Below, one piece after another: positions 47,274 through 57,211 of a stretch of DNA of 64,000 bases. The stretch is from assembly GCF_900631955.1 (NCBI RefSeq), contig NZ_UZWD01000038.1, positions 124,001-188,000 of the forward strand. The letters run 5' to 3'. The notes under the pieces were generated by a model. The model was not told where the DNA came from, did not search any database, and saw only the letters and a program-made list of their open reading frames with translations. Position 1 is the stretch's first letter; every line of letters begins with the position of its first letter. Position numbers and translations under genes: made by a program. The stretch comes from Devosia equisanguinis. Lineage in GTDB: Bacteria; Pseudomonadota; Alphaproteobacteria; Rhizobiales; Devosiaceae.

Positions 47274-48350
47274 ATGTCCGACGCCCAAAACCTGCCACCA
47301 AACGGTCTGTCTTACAAGCAGGCCGGTGTCGACATCGACGCTGGCAATGCGCTTGTCGAAGCCATCAAGCCCGCCGTCCGCTCCACTCGGCGTTCCGGCG
47401 CCGATGGCGAGATCGGCGGCTTTGGCGGATTGTTCGATCTGAAGGCCGCTGGCTTTGTCGATCCCGTGCTGGTGGCCGCCAATGATGGGGTCGGCACCAA
47501 GCTCAAGATCGCCATCGACACCGGCAAGCACGATACGATCGGGCAGGACCTGGTGGCCATGTGCGTCAACGATCTTGTGGTGCAAGGCGCCGAGCCGCTG
47601 TTCTTCCTCGACTATTTTGCCACAGGCAAGCTCGACGTCGCGCAGGGCACGGCTATCGTCGAAGGCATAGCCCATGGTTGCCGGCTGGCAGGTTGTGCGC
47701 TTATCGGCGGGGAAACCGCCGAAATGCCGGGCATGTACCACGGAAATGACTACGATCTCGCCGGTTTTGCAGTGGGCGCCGCCGAGCGCGGTGCGCTGTT
47801 GCCGCGGCCTGATATTGCCGCAGGCGATGTGCTGGTGGCCATTGCCTCCTCGGGCGTGCATTCCAACGGTTATTCGCTGGTCCGCAAGATCGTCGAGCTC
47901 TCGGGCCTCGGCTGGGATGCCACTGCACCATTTGCGACCGGCAAGACGCTGGCCGAGGCACTGCTCGAGCCCACCCGTATCTATGTGAAGCCGCTGCTGG
48001 CGGCGCTCAAGGCCGGGCTTGGGATCAAGGCGCTGGCGCATATCACCGGCGGTGGCTTCATCGACAATATTCCACGTGTGCTGCCCGAGCAGCTGGCGGC
48101 CGATATCGACCTTGGCGCTATTTCGGTGCCGGCCGTGTTCGGCTGGCTGAGCAAGGTGGGCGGAATGAGCGAGCGCGAAATGCTCCGCACTTTCAATTGT
48201 GGCGTGGGCATGCTGGTCGCCGTATCGCCGGCAGATGCCGAGAAGCTGGTGGAAAGCCTCGTCGCCAATGGCGAGACCGCTGCCATTGTCGGCCAGTTGA
48301 CCGCACGCCAGGGCGAACCAGTGACCTTCCGCGGGGCCCTGTCCCTGTGA
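47274..48350 (+). CDS. purM: Phosphoribosylformylglycinamidine cyclo-ligase
   Basis: The 358-residue AIR synthetase shows [14 protein letters not shown], the glycine-rich FGGLFDLK region, [16 protein letters not shown] and [11 protein letters not shown] motifs, and the C-terminal GVGMLVAVS. It closes the imidazole ring in purine synthesis. I use ATG 47274, whose product fits the family length; GTG 47241 in frame is possible. It is divergent from the AI-2E family gene and overlaps purN as GTGA. Confidence 0.95.
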   Translation: MSDAQNLPPNGLSYKQAGVDIDAGNALVEAIKPAVRSTRRSGADGEIGGFGGLFDLKAAGFVDPVLVAANDGVGTKLKIAIDTGKHDTIGQDLVAMCVNDLVVQGAEPLFFLDYFATGKLDVAQGTAIVEGIAHGCRLAGCALIGGETAEMPGMYHGNDYDLAGFAVGAAERGALLPRPDIAAGDVLVAIASSGVHSNGYSLVRKIVELSGLGWDATAPFATGKTLAEALLEPTRIYVKPLLAALKAGLGIKALAHITGGGFIDNIPRVLPEQLAADIDLGAISVPAVFGWLSKVGGMSEREMLRTFNCGVGMLVAVSPADAEKLVESLVANGETAAIVGQLTARQGEPVTFRGALSL

Positions 48351-48931
48351 GCAGGAAGCGCGTTGCCATCCTGATCTCCGGACGCGGATCAAACATGTCG
48401 GCGCTGATTGCTGCTGCGCAAGCGCCGGACTATCCCGCTGAAATCGTGGGGGTCTTGTCGAACCGGGCGGCCGCACCGGGCCTTGCTATTGCGGCCGGCC
48501 ATGGGATCGCTACGGCGTCACTAGCGCAGAGCAAGTTTCCAACCCGCGACATGTTTGAAGACACCATGACTCAGGTGCTGGAAAGCTGGGAGGTGGACTA
48601 TGTCTGCCTTGCAGGCTTCATGCGCATCCTGGGCGAGGATTTTGTCGATCGCTGGCAGGGCCGGATGATCAACATCCATCCATCCCTCCTTCCCGCCTAT
48701 AAGGGGCTGCACACCCACGAGCGGGCGCTCGCCGATGGCGTTAGCGAACATGGCTGCACCGTGCACTTCGTGACCCCGGGGCTCGATGAAGGCCCGTCCA
48801 TCCTCCAGGCGCGGGTGCCGGTCCTCCCGGGCGATACGCCGGAAAGTCTTGCCGACCGGATCCTGGTCGAGGAGCATCGGATTTACCCCGAGGCCCTGCG
48901 GATGCTGGCCTCAGGCGAGGTTCGGGCTTAG
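48347..48931 (+). CDS. purN: Phosphoribosylglycinamide formyltransferase
   Basis: The 194-residue enzyme has the folate-site motif [18 protein letters not shown] with catalytic His and an SGRGSNM phosphate-binding start. It formylates GAR using 10-formyl-THF. The start is GTG 48347, overlapping the purM TGA as GTGA, so both purine genes are coupled. Confidence 0.95.
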   Translation: MSRKRVAILISGRGSNMSALIAAAQAPDYPAEIVGVLSNRAAAPGLAIAAGHGIATASLAQSKFPTRDMFEDTMTQVLESWEVDYVCLAGFMRILGEDFVDRWQGRMINIHPSLLPAYKGLHTHERALADGVSEHGCTVHFVTPGLDEGPSILQARVPVLPGDTPESLADRILVEEHRIYPEALRMLASGEVRA

Positions 48932-49073
48932 CGTAAAAGGCCTCGATTTCGGCCGCTCACCTGCTGCCAAGCCGATAGGCCTCATCACCGCAATTGATCA
49001 GGCCCATCGTGAAAATCGGTTCGACCTTCGTTCCGGGTCGGCGTAGCGTCGCGCCTCTTCCAAGAGGTGCCGC

Positions 49074-49967
49074 ATGAGTCTGCGTGACTGGTTTCTGATT
49101 GTTCTCCTCGGCGCTATCTGGGGCTGTTCCTTCGTCTTCAACGCCATCCTCATTCGCGAGATCGGCCCGCTCTGGGTGACGTCTTTGCGTGTCGGAATCG
49201 GCGCGATCGGCTGTTGGGTTTTCCTCATGGCGCTGCGCAAACCGGTGCCGCGCGACCCCAAACTCTGGCTGCAGCTGGGTGCCCTCGGCGTCATCGCCTA
49301 TGCGATCCCCTTTGCACTCTTCCCATTAGCCCAGGCGCATCTCGCCAGCGGCATCGCGGCCATCATCAATGCGCTGACGCCGATGGTTACAGCGATCGTT
49401 TCGCACTTCTGGATTGGCGGCGAGAAGGCAACGCGGACCAAATTCACCGGCGTGTTCATCGGCTTTGTCGGGGCGGCGATCCTGGTGTCCCCGGCCCTGT
49501 CGTCAGGCGGCAGCTCGCAGATCTGGGCCATTGCGGCATGCCTGGGGGCAACGCTGTGCTACGCTCTGTCGCTCAACATTACCCGCAGCTACAAGCATGT
49601 AGAGCCTACAGCCTTTGCATCGATCGCGCTGACCGGCGCTGCGCTGGTGGCAATCCCGGTAGCATTTTTCGCCGAGGGCGTACCGGTGATGACGCGGCCG
49701 GAAACCTGGGGCGCTGCGCTGGCCATTGGCCTGCTCTCGACCGCTTTCACCTTCCAGATCATGTACCGCATCCTGCCGCGCGTCGGTCCGACCAATTTCG
49801 CCACCACCACCTTCATCGCGCCGATTTCCGCGCTGCTGATCGGCGTGACGGCGCTTGGCGAAACCGTATTGCCCATCCAGGTACTGGGCATGCTGGTGAT
49901 CTTTTTCGGCCTGTTGTTCATCGATGGCCGCATTCGGCGCATGTGGCGGGTGGGGCAGCCAGGCTAG
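49074..49967 (+). CDS. EamA-family (DMT) transporter
   Basis: The 297-residue protein has ten hydrophobic helices in two EamA repeats, with the GAIWGCSFVFNAILI opening and ALTPMVTAIVSHFWIGGEK repeat end. Such proteins export metabolites such as amino acids or purine bases. The preceding 142-bp gap after purN carries AGAGG before the ATG but no clear terminator, so it may be co-transcribed with purMN. Substrate unknown. Confidence 0.88.
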   Translation: MSLRDWFLIVLLGAIWGCSFVFNAILIREIGPLWVTSLRVGIGAIGCWVFLMALRKPVPRDPKLWLQLGALGVIAYAIPFALFPLAQAHLASGIAAIINALTPMVTAIVSHFWIGGEKATRTKFTGVFIGFVGAAILVSPALSSGGSSQIWAIAACLGATLCYALSLNITRSYKHVEPTAFASIALTGAALVAIPVAFFAEGVPVMTRPETWGAALAIGLLSTAFTFQIMYRILPRVGPTNFATTTFIAPISALLIGVTALGETVLPIQVLGMLVIFFGLLFIDGRIRRMWRVGQPG

Positions 49968-50060
49968 AAGCGGAACATAAGACCGGTCGCTTTCGTTGGC
50001 TAACAGACGCTGCGTGCCAGCCCTAAATGGCGGTCGCGGCCAAGCCAACAGGAGGATGCC

Positions 50061-50249
50061 ATGACAAATCCGCGCAAACGTGAGCCGGAGGCTCCGCATC
50101 GTCGGCAAGAGCCGGTGCCGCCGATGCCCGTGGGTCTGCCCACTGGCGATGCGGAGAACCCCCATACCTCGCCGCTGCGGAACGACCAGGATACCGAACC
50201 GCTCGACCCCAACCTGCCGCCAGAGCCGGGCCACGACATCAATCCATGA
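50061..50249 (+). CDS. Small proline-rich hypothetical protein
   Basis: A 62-residue, highly hydrophilic, proline-rich (about one in five) protein with no hydrophobic core, so probably disordered. The ATG is preceded by AGGAGG at ideal spacing, which is the main reason to accept it. It begins 93 bp after the EamA gene and ends 3 bp before a hairpin. I do not recognise a family; similar short proteins appear in related genomes without function. Confidence 0.7.
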   Translation: MTNPRKREPEAPHRRQEPVPPMPVGLPTGDAENPHTSPLRNDQDTEPLDPNLPPEPGHDINP

Positions 50250-50252
50250 CAT

Positions 50253-50277
50253 GAAAAAGGCGGCCCTAGGGCCGCCT
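50253..50277 (-). terminator. Intrinsic terminator of gatB
   Basis: AGGCGGCCC and GGGCCGCCT (50258-50277) form a perfect 9-bp stem around a TA loop, followed on the minus strand by five T. It begins 4 nt after the gatB stop at 50282. Read rightward it would also follow the small proline-rich gene but has no U-run there. Confidence 0.78.
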
Positions 50278-50281
50278 GTTC

Positions 50282-51781
50282 CTATTCGATGCCGAGCTTT
50301 TGTTTCATCAGCTCGTTCAGTGCCTGTGGATTGGCCTTTCCACCCGAGGCCTTCATGGCCTGGCCGACGAACCAGCCGATCATGGTCGGCTTGGCCTTGA
50401 CCTTTTCCACCTGATCCGGATTGGCGGCGATGATTTCGTCGACGATTTTCTCGATGGCGCCGAGATCGGTCACCTGCTTCAGGCCGCGACGCTCGACGAT
50501 GTCGGCGGGTTCGCCTTCCGGTTCTTCGGCGATGAGAATCTGCAAGACATCCTTGCCGCCCTTGGACGAGATGGTACCGCCGGCAATGAGGTCGACCAGG
50601 CCGGCAATCTGGCTCGGCTTGAGGTGGGTTTCCCAGACGGCGAGACCTTGGCTATTGGCGAAGGCTGCCACGTCGGCGTTGAGAATATTGGCCACGGCCT
50701 TGCCGTCACGCTTGCCGCCACCAAAGGCGACGCAGGCCTCGTAGTAATCGGCGGTTTCGCGATCGAGGGTCAGCACCATGGCGTCATAGGCAGTGACGCC
50801 ATAATCGCGGATGAAGCGCGCCTGTTTCTCATCGGGCAGTTCTGGCAGGTTTTCAGCGAGTCCAGCAATAAAGGCATCGTCGAACTCGAGCGGCAGCAGG
50901 TCCGGATCGGGGAAGTAGCGATAGTCCTGCGCGTCTTCCTTGGAGCGCATGGAGCGGGTTTCGCCATTCTTGGGGTCGAACAGGCGGGTTTCCTGGTCGA
51001 TCTCGCCGCCATCTTCAAGAATATCGATCTGTCGACGGGCTTCGTATTCGATTGCCTGGCCAGCAAAGCGGATCGAGTTCACGTTCTTGATTTCGCAACG
51101 GGTGCCGAACTCGCCACCGGGACGACGCACGGAGACGTTGACGTCGGCGCGCATGGAGCCCTGCTCCATATTGCCGTCGCAGGTGCCAAGATAACGCAGG
51201 ATGGTGCGCAGCTTGGAGAGATAGGCCTTGGCCTCCTCCGACGATCGCATATCGGGTTTGGAGACGATTTCCATCAATGCAACGCCGGCTCGGTTCAGGT
51301 CGACGAAGCTCATATTCGGGTGCTGGTCATGAATAAGCTTGCCGGCATCAGTTTCCAGATGCAGGCGCTCGATGCCGATCTCGACGCGCTCGCCGTCGAT
51401 GTCGAGCAGCACCTTGCCCTCCCCGACAATCGGGTCCTTGTACTGGGAAATCTGGTAGCCGGGCGGCTGGTCGGGGTAGAAGTAATTCTTGCGATCGAAC
51501 ACCGAGCGCTTGTTGATCTGCGCCTTGAGACCAAGGCCGGTGCGCACGGCCTGTCGGATGCATTCCTCGTTGATCACCGGAAGCATGCCGGGCATGGCTG
51601 CGTCGACGAAACTGACATTGGCATTCGGCGGGTTGCCGAACTCGGTCGATGAGCCGGAGAACAGCTTGCTTTCGCTTGTTACCTGCGCATGCACTTCCAT
51701 GCCAATGATCACTTCCCAATCGCCGGTCGAGCCGGAAATCAGGCGCTTCTTGTCGGGGGTGCGGGTATCGACGAGGGTCAC
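50282..51781 (-). CDS. gatB: Asp/Glu-tRNA amidotransferase subunit B
   Basis: The 499-residue protein has the GatB cradle motifs [30 protein letters not shown] and the [18 protein letters not shown] segment, with the helical tail (Yqey-like) at the end. It transamidates Glu-tRNA-Gln and Asp-tRNA-Asn with GatA and GatC, encoded 2.6-5 kb away. GTG 51781 (VTLVDTR) has AGGA 8 nt upstream; the open frame reaches TTG 51844. Confidence 0.94.
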   Translation of the reverse strand: MTLVDTRTPDKKRLISGSTGDWEVIIGMEVHAQVTSESKLFSGSSTEFGNPPNANVSFVDAAMPGMLPVINEECIRQAVRTGLGLKAQINKRSVFDRKNYFYPDQPPGYQISQYKDPIVGEGKVLLDIDGERVEIGIERLHLETDAGKLIHDQHPNMSFVDLNRAGVALMEIVSKPDMRSSEEAKAYLSKLRTILRYLGTCDGNMEQGSMRADVNVSVRRPGGEFGTRCEIKNVNSIRFAGQAIEYEARRQIDILEDGGEIDQETRLFDPKNGETRSMRSKEDAQDYRYFPDPDLLPLEFDDAFIAGLAENLPELPDEKQARFIRDYGVTAYDAMVLTLDRETADYYEACVAFGGGKRDGKAVANILNADVAAFANSQGLAVWETHLKPSQIAGLVDLIAGGTISSKGGKDVLQILIAEEPEGEPADIVERRGLKQVTDLGAIEKIVDEIIAANPDQVEKVKAKPTMIGWFVGQAMKASGGKANPQALNELMKQKLGIE

Positions 51782-51898
51782 TTGGCAGTCCTGAAAGTCG
51801 GAATTTTTCAGTTCGTGCTTAGCGATGTTGGGCAAGGGTTGCAACAGGGCTCGGCAGTTGGCGCTGACCTAAAGCCGACGCGAGGCGTCTGTGCCGAC

Positions 51899-52405
51899 CT
51901 AACCCTCGATAATGCCGCTATAGGGACGCAGGCGCTTTTCCAGGTGGACGCTGGCGAACGGATCGTGCCCGGCTCGCGCATCGGCCTTCAGCGCCAGAAT
52001 ATGGTAGCCCTGCCGCTCATAAAAACGGACGGCCCGAACATGATCGGCAGGCGTTTCGAGCAGGATGCGCTCGGCTCCCTCCAGTTCCAGAATGGTCTCC
52101 ATGCGGGACAGGAGCTGGGCGCCGATGCCGTGGCCTTGCAATTCGGGCATGACGAAAAGAAACGGGACATAGGACCGGCTGGGGGCGCGCGAACACCAGC
52201 CGACCACGACGCCATCGATTTCGGCGCTGATGGCGTGTTGCCAGCCAAACTCCACCGCGCGGGCCAGGCGATGGCGTTCCGCCTCCTCCTGCCCCGGCTT
52301 ATCCGGCAAGATCGGCAAGATGCCGCTCTCCCAGGCACGATAGGCAATGCTGGCCATTGCAGGTCTGTCTGCCTGTATGGCCTTGCGTATGGAGATAGCC
52401 GGCAT
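51899..52405 (-). CDS. GNAT-family N-acetyltransferase
   Basis: The 168-residue protein has the GNAT pattern: IRKAIQADRPAMASIAYRAWE, a VVVGW strand, the VMPELQGHGIGAQLL acetyl-CoA loop and AVRFYERQGYH. The donor is acetyl-CoA; the acceptor is unknown. ATG 52405 follows GGGGGTGATC. It is followed on the same strand by gatB and preceded by chorismate mutase. Confidence 0.86.
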   Translation of the reverse strand: MPAISIRKAIQADRPAMASIAYRAWESGILPILPDKPGQEEAERHRLARAVEFGWQHAISAEIDGVVVGWCSRAPSRSYVPFLFVMPELQGHGIGAQLLSRMETILELEGAERILLETPADHVRAVRFYERQGYHILALKADARAGHDPFASVHLEKRLRPYSGIIEG

Positions 52406-52450
52406 GATCACCCCCGTTTCGGGACGACCCACGCGTGGCGGGTGGCCCGC

Positions 52451-52765
52451 TTATTTTGCGCGGCGACGTGCCGCGATGATGCCCTTCTCGTAATTGATGT
52501 TCCAATCGATCAGGGTCCGCCAGATAAGTTCGGCCTGATCTTCGTCGAGATCAAGGTCCAAACTGCGAGCGCGCACTTTTGCAACGATGGCCTCGATGCG
52601 CGCCGGGTCATAGGCTTCGTGCGGGTCGGTCTTGATCTCTGCCATACGGGTCACGTAACCGTGCCGTTCCGCGAACAGGGCGATCAAAGCCTGGTCGATC
52701 CGATCGATCTCGGCGCGAACGTCATCCTTGGTTTCGCATTGGGCGGGCATTTTGGCAGCGGTCAC
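52451..52765 (-). CDS. AroQ-type chorismate mutase
   Basis: The 104-residue all-helical protein has the AroQ pattern: DVRAEIDRIDQALIALFAERHGYVTRMAEIK, DPARIEAIVAKVRA and the WRTLIDWNINYEKG end. It rearranges chorismate to prephenate for phenylalanine/tyrosine synthesis; homologues of this compact form sometimes have isochorismate pyruvate lyase activity instead. GTG 52765 with GAGG upstream is used. Confidence 0.88.
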   Translation of the reverse strand: MTAAKMPAQCETKDDVRAEIDRIDQALIALFAERHGYVTRMAEIKTDPHEAYDPARIEAIVAKVRARSLDLDLDEDQAELIWRTLIDWNINYEKGIIAARRRAK

Positions 52766-53023
52766 GGCACTATCCTCGGCTCAGAAAAAGCTGTTGCTGG
52801 TTTGCACCGTGACCGTACTGAATTCAACCCACTAGCGTCGCAGGCTCTGGTCATTAACGCCGTGCAGGCCTAATTCTACAGCATGTCTAGCCAGTCTGAG
52901 ATTGCCTGATAGCCCGTCCAAAAGCGGCGGGCATGAGTGAACCAAGCCGCTGCCGCGCGTGATGCCGGCAGGGCTCCGTTTGTTGCGGCCACTTGGCCGC
53001 CATTCAGGCTTTCAGACTTTTCC

Positions 53024-53281
53024 ATGGATATTTCCCGGAACGAACAGCGGGTGCTGCACGCCCTCGCGCAGGGTGGCCGTATCGCCGTCATTCGAGACCA
53101 ACGCGGCAAAATCGCCGAATTCGAGTTTTTCAATCGAGACGGCTGGCTGATGAGCGGCTTGACGCCGCTGATCTTCAACAAACTCAGGGCGAAGAAAGCG
53201 ATCCGATCGCAAGGCGGAGGCCCCTATAGCATCACGCGGCGTGGTCTGGAATTAGTCCGCAGTCAGGTGGACAACCGGTAA
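53024..53281 (+). CDS. YjhX-family (UPF0386) toxin-like protein
   Basis: The 85-residue protein matches the YjhX family: MDISRNEQRVLHALAQGG, IAVIRDQRGKIAEFEFFNRDGWLMS, LTPLIFNKLRAKKAI, and the PYSITRRGLELVRSQVDNR end. E. coli YjhX is a toxin paired with the acetyltransferase YjhQ. No antitoxin gene adjoins it here; the nearest GNAT is at 51899-52405 on the other strand behind chorismate mutase. ATG 53024 is used rather than the upstream ATG 52937. The 258-bp gap 52766-53023 shows nothing else. Confidence 0.85.
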   Translation: MDISRNEQRVLHALAQGGRIAVIRDQRGKIAEFEFFNRDGWLMSGLTPLIFNKLRAKKAIRSQGGGPYSITRRGLELVRSQVDNR

Positions 53282-53360
53282 GCCATGGCGGCTTGACGTC
53301 GATCAACACACACGCGTCAAATCTGCGCATGGTGGGACTACTCGGTCAGTTGGTGGTGCC

Positions 53361-53972
53361 ATGCGCAGATATATGCTTTTCGCCGGAATTGCGGCACCGA
53401 TTGTCTATGTCGCCACCGTCCTGGTTGGTGGCGACATAACGCCCGGATACGACCATCTGTCCCAGCCGGTCAGCGCGCTCTTCGAAACCGGGGCGGTGTA
53501 TGCCACTCCAATATCGGCGGCATTTGTGGCCTACAATATGCTGCTGCTGGTGTTTGGAGTGGGCCTTTTGGTGAGCGGCCGCATGGATCATCGCATATTG
53601 CAAGTCGGCGCAGTCATGATCCTTTTCAACGGTCTCTTCGGCGTGCTGATCGAACTGGCACCTATGGATGCGCAGGGCACGCCGGCTACGGTGCCCGGCA
53701 TTGTCCACATGGTGTTGGCAGGATTGCTGGTGCTGACCTGCATAGCCGCCCTTGGCGCCATGGCCTGGGGCTGGCGGGCGCGCCGGCAGTATCCCACCTT
53801 CACCAGAACAACCTTGGCGCTATTGGCGGTCATGCTGGTATCGGGCGCGCTGGCGGCAATGGCGTCGGCACAAAGCCTGCCGCTGATGGGATTATATCAG
53901 CGGTTGACCATCGGCAGCTATCTGATCTGGATCGCGGCACTCGCCACAATAGAGGCGCGCGCCACCCGATAA
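53361..53972 (+). CDS. DUF998 membrane protein
   Basis: The 203-residue protein has six hydrophobic helices and the DUF998 pattern: YDHLSQPVSALFETGA after helix one and a GVLIELAPMDAQGTPATVPGIVHM loop. Function of the family is unknown. It begins 79 bp after the YjhX-like gene and converges on the gene at 53980-54297. Confidence 0.83.
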   Translation: MRRYMLFAGIAAPIVYVATVLVGGDITPGYDHLSQPVSALFETGAVYATPISAAFVAYNMLLLVFGVGLLVSGRMDHRILQVGAVMILFNGLFGVLIELAPMDAQGTPATVPGIVHMVLAGLLVLTCIAALGAMAWGWRARRQYPTFTRTTLALLAVMLVSGALAAMASAQSLPLMGLYQRLTIGSYLIWIAALATIEARATR

Positions 53973-53979
53973 TGTCGGA

Positions 53980-54297
53980 TCAGTGTCGCGTGACTTCGCT
54001 CAGTGCGGCCGCGATGTGCTCCCACTCGGATGAAACGCTGGCGGTGGCGCGGCGCTTGCCGGCGCGGCGGTACCAGTAATCGGCATTGCCCATATCGGCT
54101 TCGATCCAGTGCATCAATGCATGGACCCAGTCGAAGGCCTGAACGCCTTCCATGGACTGGACGATATTATGCGCCTTTTCCCATTCGGGACCGACGCGCA
54201 GTTCGCCCTTCTTCAGCCACCACAGCGCCTGCAGCGGCTTGCTCATGTCCTTGGGCGGCTCGGACCAATCCAGCGTCGTAAAGATATCAACGGCCAT
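53980..54297 (-). CDS. Conserved hypothetical protein, tryptophan-rich
   Basis: A 105-residue soluble protein with the pattern TTLDWSEPPKDMSKPLQALWWLKKGELRVGPEWEKAH and DWVHALMHWIEADMGNADYWYRRAGK, well supplied with Trp and charged residues. Similar short proteins are common in Hyphomicrobiales but I know no function. ATG 54297 with AGGGG upstream is preferred; the frame extends to 54372. Confidence 0.75.
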   Translation of the reverse strand: MAVDIFTTLDWSEPPKDMSKPLQALWWLKKGELRVGPEWEKAHNIVQSMEGVQAFDWVHALMHWIEADMGNADYWYRRAGKRRATASVSSEWEHIAAALSEVTRH

Positions 54298-54417
54298 CGG
54301 CGTAACCCCTGTCGGCCCGGACGCTGCCAGGGGGCGCGTCACTACCAGTTTAAACTTGTGCATTGGCCGCAAATAGGCCGGAACGGCGGCGCAATCAAGC
54401 GCCGCCCGGTATTTGCC

Positions 54418-55902
54418 TTACCACCAGCGCTTGGGTGCGAAGTCGCCGCCGGCGCTCTTTTCGATGACGCGCGCGGCTGCAAACAGGGTCTCTTCGTCGA
54501 AGGGCTTGCCGATAAGCTGCAGGCCCAAGGGAAGCCCCTGCCCGTCCTTGCCAGCCGGAACGGCGATGCCCGGCAGGCCAGCCATGTTCACGGTGACGGT
54601 GAAGACGTCGTTGAGGTACATGGCGACCGGATCGGCGGCCAGCGCTTCATCGCCAATGCCGAACGCGGCAGACGGTGTGGCAGGAGTCAGGATGGCGTCG
54701 ACGCCGGCATTAAAGGCGTCCTCAAAATCCTTCTTGATTAGTGTGCGGACCTGCTGCGCCTTGACGTAATATGCGTCGAAATAGCCTGCGGAGAGCACAT
54801 AGGTGCCGATCATGATGCGGCGCTTGACCTCGCGACCGAAGCCGGCCGCACGGGTCAGCTCGTAGAGGTCCGTAATGTCCTTGCCCGAAACGCGCAGGCC
54901 ATATTTCACGCCGTCATAGCGGGCGAGATTGGACGAGGCTTCGGCAGGAGCGACGATGTAGTAAGCAGGCAGCGCGTATTTGGTGTGCGGCAGGGAAATG
55001 TCCTTGACCGTCGCGCCCTCGGCCCTGAGCCATTCGAGACCCTGGGTCCAGAGCTTTTCGATCTCCGCGGGCATGCCGTCCATACGATATTCCTTGGGAA
55101 CACCGATGGTCAGCCCCTTCACACCACGCTCAACGGCGGCAGCAAAATCGGGAACCGGAATATCGACACTGGTCGAATCCTTGGGATCGAAGCCGGACAT
55201 CGATGTCATCAGAATTGCCGCATCCTCGACGGTGCGGGCAATGGGGCCGGCCTGGTCGAGTGAGGAGGCGAAGGCTACGGTGCCCCATCGCGAGGCGCGT
55301 CCATAAGTGGGCTTGATGCCGACTGTGCCCGTAAAAGCGGCAGGCTGGCGGATGGAGCCTCCCGTATCGGTCGCGGTCGCGCCAGCGCAAAGCCATGCGG
55401 CGACTGCAGCAGCTGAACCACCCGAGGAGCCGCCAGGCACGAGATTGGCATTGCTGCCATCGGCCCTGAACGGGCTGATCACGGGACCGTAGTAGGAGGT
55501 CTCGTTAGACGAGCCCATGGCGAATTCGTCCATGTTGAGCTTGCCCAACATGACTGCGCCATCGCGCCAGAGATTTGCCGTAACGGTGGATTCGTATTCC
55601 GGCTTGAAGCCATCGAGAATGTGGCTGGCCGCCTGGGTGTGGACACCCTTGGTGGCGAAGAGATCCTTGATCCCGAGCGGAATGCCTTCCAGCGACCCGC
55701 CCTGCCCTTTGCCCAGCTTTTCGTCGCTGACCTTGGCCATGTCGCGCGCCTGTTCCGGCGTGGTGGCTACATAGGCGTTCAGGCTCGGATTGGCGGCCTC
55801 GATGGCGCCGATATAGGCGTCGGTCAGCTCCAGCGCGGTGAAGCTCTTGTCCTTGAGGCCCTTGCGGGCATCGGCGAGGCTGAGTTTGGTCAGGTCAGTC
55901 AA
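54418..55902 (-). CDS. gatA: Asp/Glu-tRNA amidotransferase subunit A
   Basis: The 494-residue amidase-signature enzyme has the catalytic Lys in [10 protein letters not shown] (near 79), the Ser-rich loop [15 protein letters not shown] and [14 protein letters not shown] with the nucleophile Ser. It releases ammonia from glutamine for GatB. Its start overlaps the end of the secreted-protein gene by 8 bp. It is the last of gatC-GNAT-secreted protein-gatA. Confidence 0.95.
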   Translation of the reverse strand: MTDLTKLSLADARKGLKDKSFTALELTDAYIGAIEAANPSLNAYVATTPEQARDMAKVSDEKLGKGQGGSLEGIPLGIKDLFATKGVHTQAASHILDGFKPEYESTVTANLWRDGAVMLGKLNMDEFAMGSSNETSYYGPVISPFRADGSNANLVPGGSSGGSAAAVAAWLCAGATATDTGGSIRQPAAFTGTVGIKPTYGRASRWGTVAFASSLDQAGPIARTVEDAAILMTSMSGFDPKDSTSVDIPVPDFAAAVERGVKGLTIGVPKEYRMDGMPAEIEKLWTQGLEWLRAEGATVKDISLPHTKYALPAYYIVAPAEASSNLARYDGVKYGLRVSGKDITDLYELTRAAGFGREVKRRIMIGTYVLSAGYFDAYYVKAQQVRTLIKKDFEDAFNAGVDAILTPATPSAAFGIGDEALAADPVAMYLNDVFTVTVNMAGLPGIAVPAGKDGQGLPLGLQLIGKPFDEETLFAAARVIEKSAGGDFAPKRWW

Positions 55903-56353
55903 TGGGTATCTCGCTCAGATTGTCGCAGCGGTGATAAATCGTGGTACCGACAGGAAAGTCGGATGGTGGTGCTTCGCTTCCTGCCAGACCCAGAGTCGTT
56001 TCCGTGCCGGAGACAACGAGGATGGAATCCTCACCATTGGGCGCGATGGCAAAGCTGTCCGGATAGAGTTCGCCAGGTAGCGAGCATACAGCATCGACAA
56101 ACAGGAGCGGCGTGTTGGGCCGGCTCTTGATGTCATAGAAATTGCAGTGGAATTCGAGAGACTGGATACCGCCTTCGAAGGTCAGGCTGAGGAAATCCAT
56201 CTCCACAAACGCGTCGATGCTCTGCGTCTCGATGGCTTGGCACGCCTTCGGCTCGGTGACGTAGAGCTTGCTTTGGTCGATGACGAGGTCCTCCTGCGCG
56301 TGAGCGATGCCCACCCCCAGCAGCAGAAGAAGCGGAAGAGCCGTCGATTTCAT
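55895..56353 (-). CDS. Hypothetical secreted protein with four cysteines
   Basis: The 152-residue product starts with a signal peptide ([20 protein letters not shown]) and has four Cys (PKAC, FHC, AVC, HRC), enough for two disulfides, indicating a periplasmic or exported protein. I do not recognise a family. ATG 56353 overlaps the preceding GNAT TGA as ATGA and its end overlaps gatA by 8 bp, so it is translated within the gatCA operon although no functional link is obvious. Confidence 0.78.
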   Translation of the reverse strand: MKSTALPLLLLLGVGIAHAQEDLVIDQSKLYVTEPKACQAIETQSIDAFVEMDFLSLTFEGGIQSLEFHCNFYDIKSRPNTPLLFVDAVCSLPGELYPDSFAIAPNGEDSILVVSGTETTLGLAGSEAPPSDFPVGTTIYHRCDNLSEIPID

Positions 56354-56832
56354 GCTTTCGCCTCCGCCATCAATGGCAATTCGAAAAAGGCGGACCATTC
56401 GCTGTCGGGATAGTCGAGGAACGGGCCACGTGGGACGAAGCCGTAGCGGGTGTAGAGACGATGCGCCTCGGCCATGCCATCACCGGTGCCGGTCTCAAGC
56501 ATCACGACATCCAGCTTGCGCTCGCGGGCCAGTTCGATGATGCGTTCCAACAAATGCCGGCCAACGCGCTGCCCGCGCACTTCGGGCAAGGTAAACATGC
56601 GTTTGACTTCGCCCAATTGGGGGCTGTGTACCTTGAGCGCCCCCATGCCCACCGCCTGCCCCGCCTCGTCGCGAGCGACAAACAGCGTGGTATCGCTGCC
56701 GGCCATCTGCTCCACAGTCATCTTGAACTGGAACTCTTCCGGGGACAGCGGCAACAGGTGATCATTCAGCGCGGCAACGAGCGCGCGAACGTCATCCTGC
56801 AGCGGGGTCTCGATGGCAATCGACACCGCCAT
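56350..56832 (-). CDS. GNAT-family N-acetyltransferase
   Basis: The 160-residue GNAT has a central MGALKV strand, the acetyl-CoA loop LPEVRGQRVGRHLLERII and the RLYTRYGFVPRGPF end, resembling the YjdJ/PhnO-like small acetyltransferases. It begins 2 bp after gatC and overlaps the next gene as ATGA. The acceptor is unknown. Confidence 0.87.
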   Translation of the reverse strand: MAVSIAIETPLQDDVRALVAALNDHLLPLSPEEFQFKMTVEQMAGSDTTLFVARDEAGQAVGMGALKVHSPQLGEVKRMFTLPEVRGQRVGRHLLERIIELARERKLDVVMLETGTGDGMAEAHRLYTRYGFVPRGPFLDYPDSEWSAFFELPLMAEAKA

Positions 56833-56834
56833 TT

Positions 56835-57122
56835 TTATTCGACCACCTTCGGCACCATGAAGAAATTATCTTCCGAGAGCGGCGCGTTAGCGACGATCTT
56901 CTCAGCATAGCCACCGTCGCTGATGACGTCGTCACGGCGGCGCAGGCTCATCGGTGTCACCGAGGTCATGGGCTCTACGCCCTCGACATTGACTTCGCTC
57001 AGTTGCTCGACAAAGCCGAGAATGGCGTTGAGCTCCTGCTGGTAGCCGGCGACTTCCTCCTCCTCGATGCGGATGCGCGCGAGGCGCCCGATGCGCTTGA
57101 CGGTGGCGGCGTCGACGGACAT
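56835..57122 (-). CDS. gatC: Asp/Glu-tRNA amidotransferase subunit C
   Basis: The 95-residue protein has the GatC pattern: [47 protein letters not shown] and [14 protein letters not shown]. It clamps GatA and GatB together. ATG 57122 has GGAG 7 nt upstream. Confidence 0.94.
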   Translation of the reverse strand: MSVDAATVKRIGRLARIRIEEEEVAGYQQELNAILGFVEQLSEVNVEGVEPMTSVTPMSLRRRDDVISDGGYAEKIVANAPLSEDNFFMVPKVVE

Positions 57123-57211
57123 GGCAAACTCCAACTGGGATAACGGCGTCTTCGTCGCGTTATTAGCAACGCGCCGGGCATAATGACAATGAAAATGGCT
57201 TATGCGTCGGA

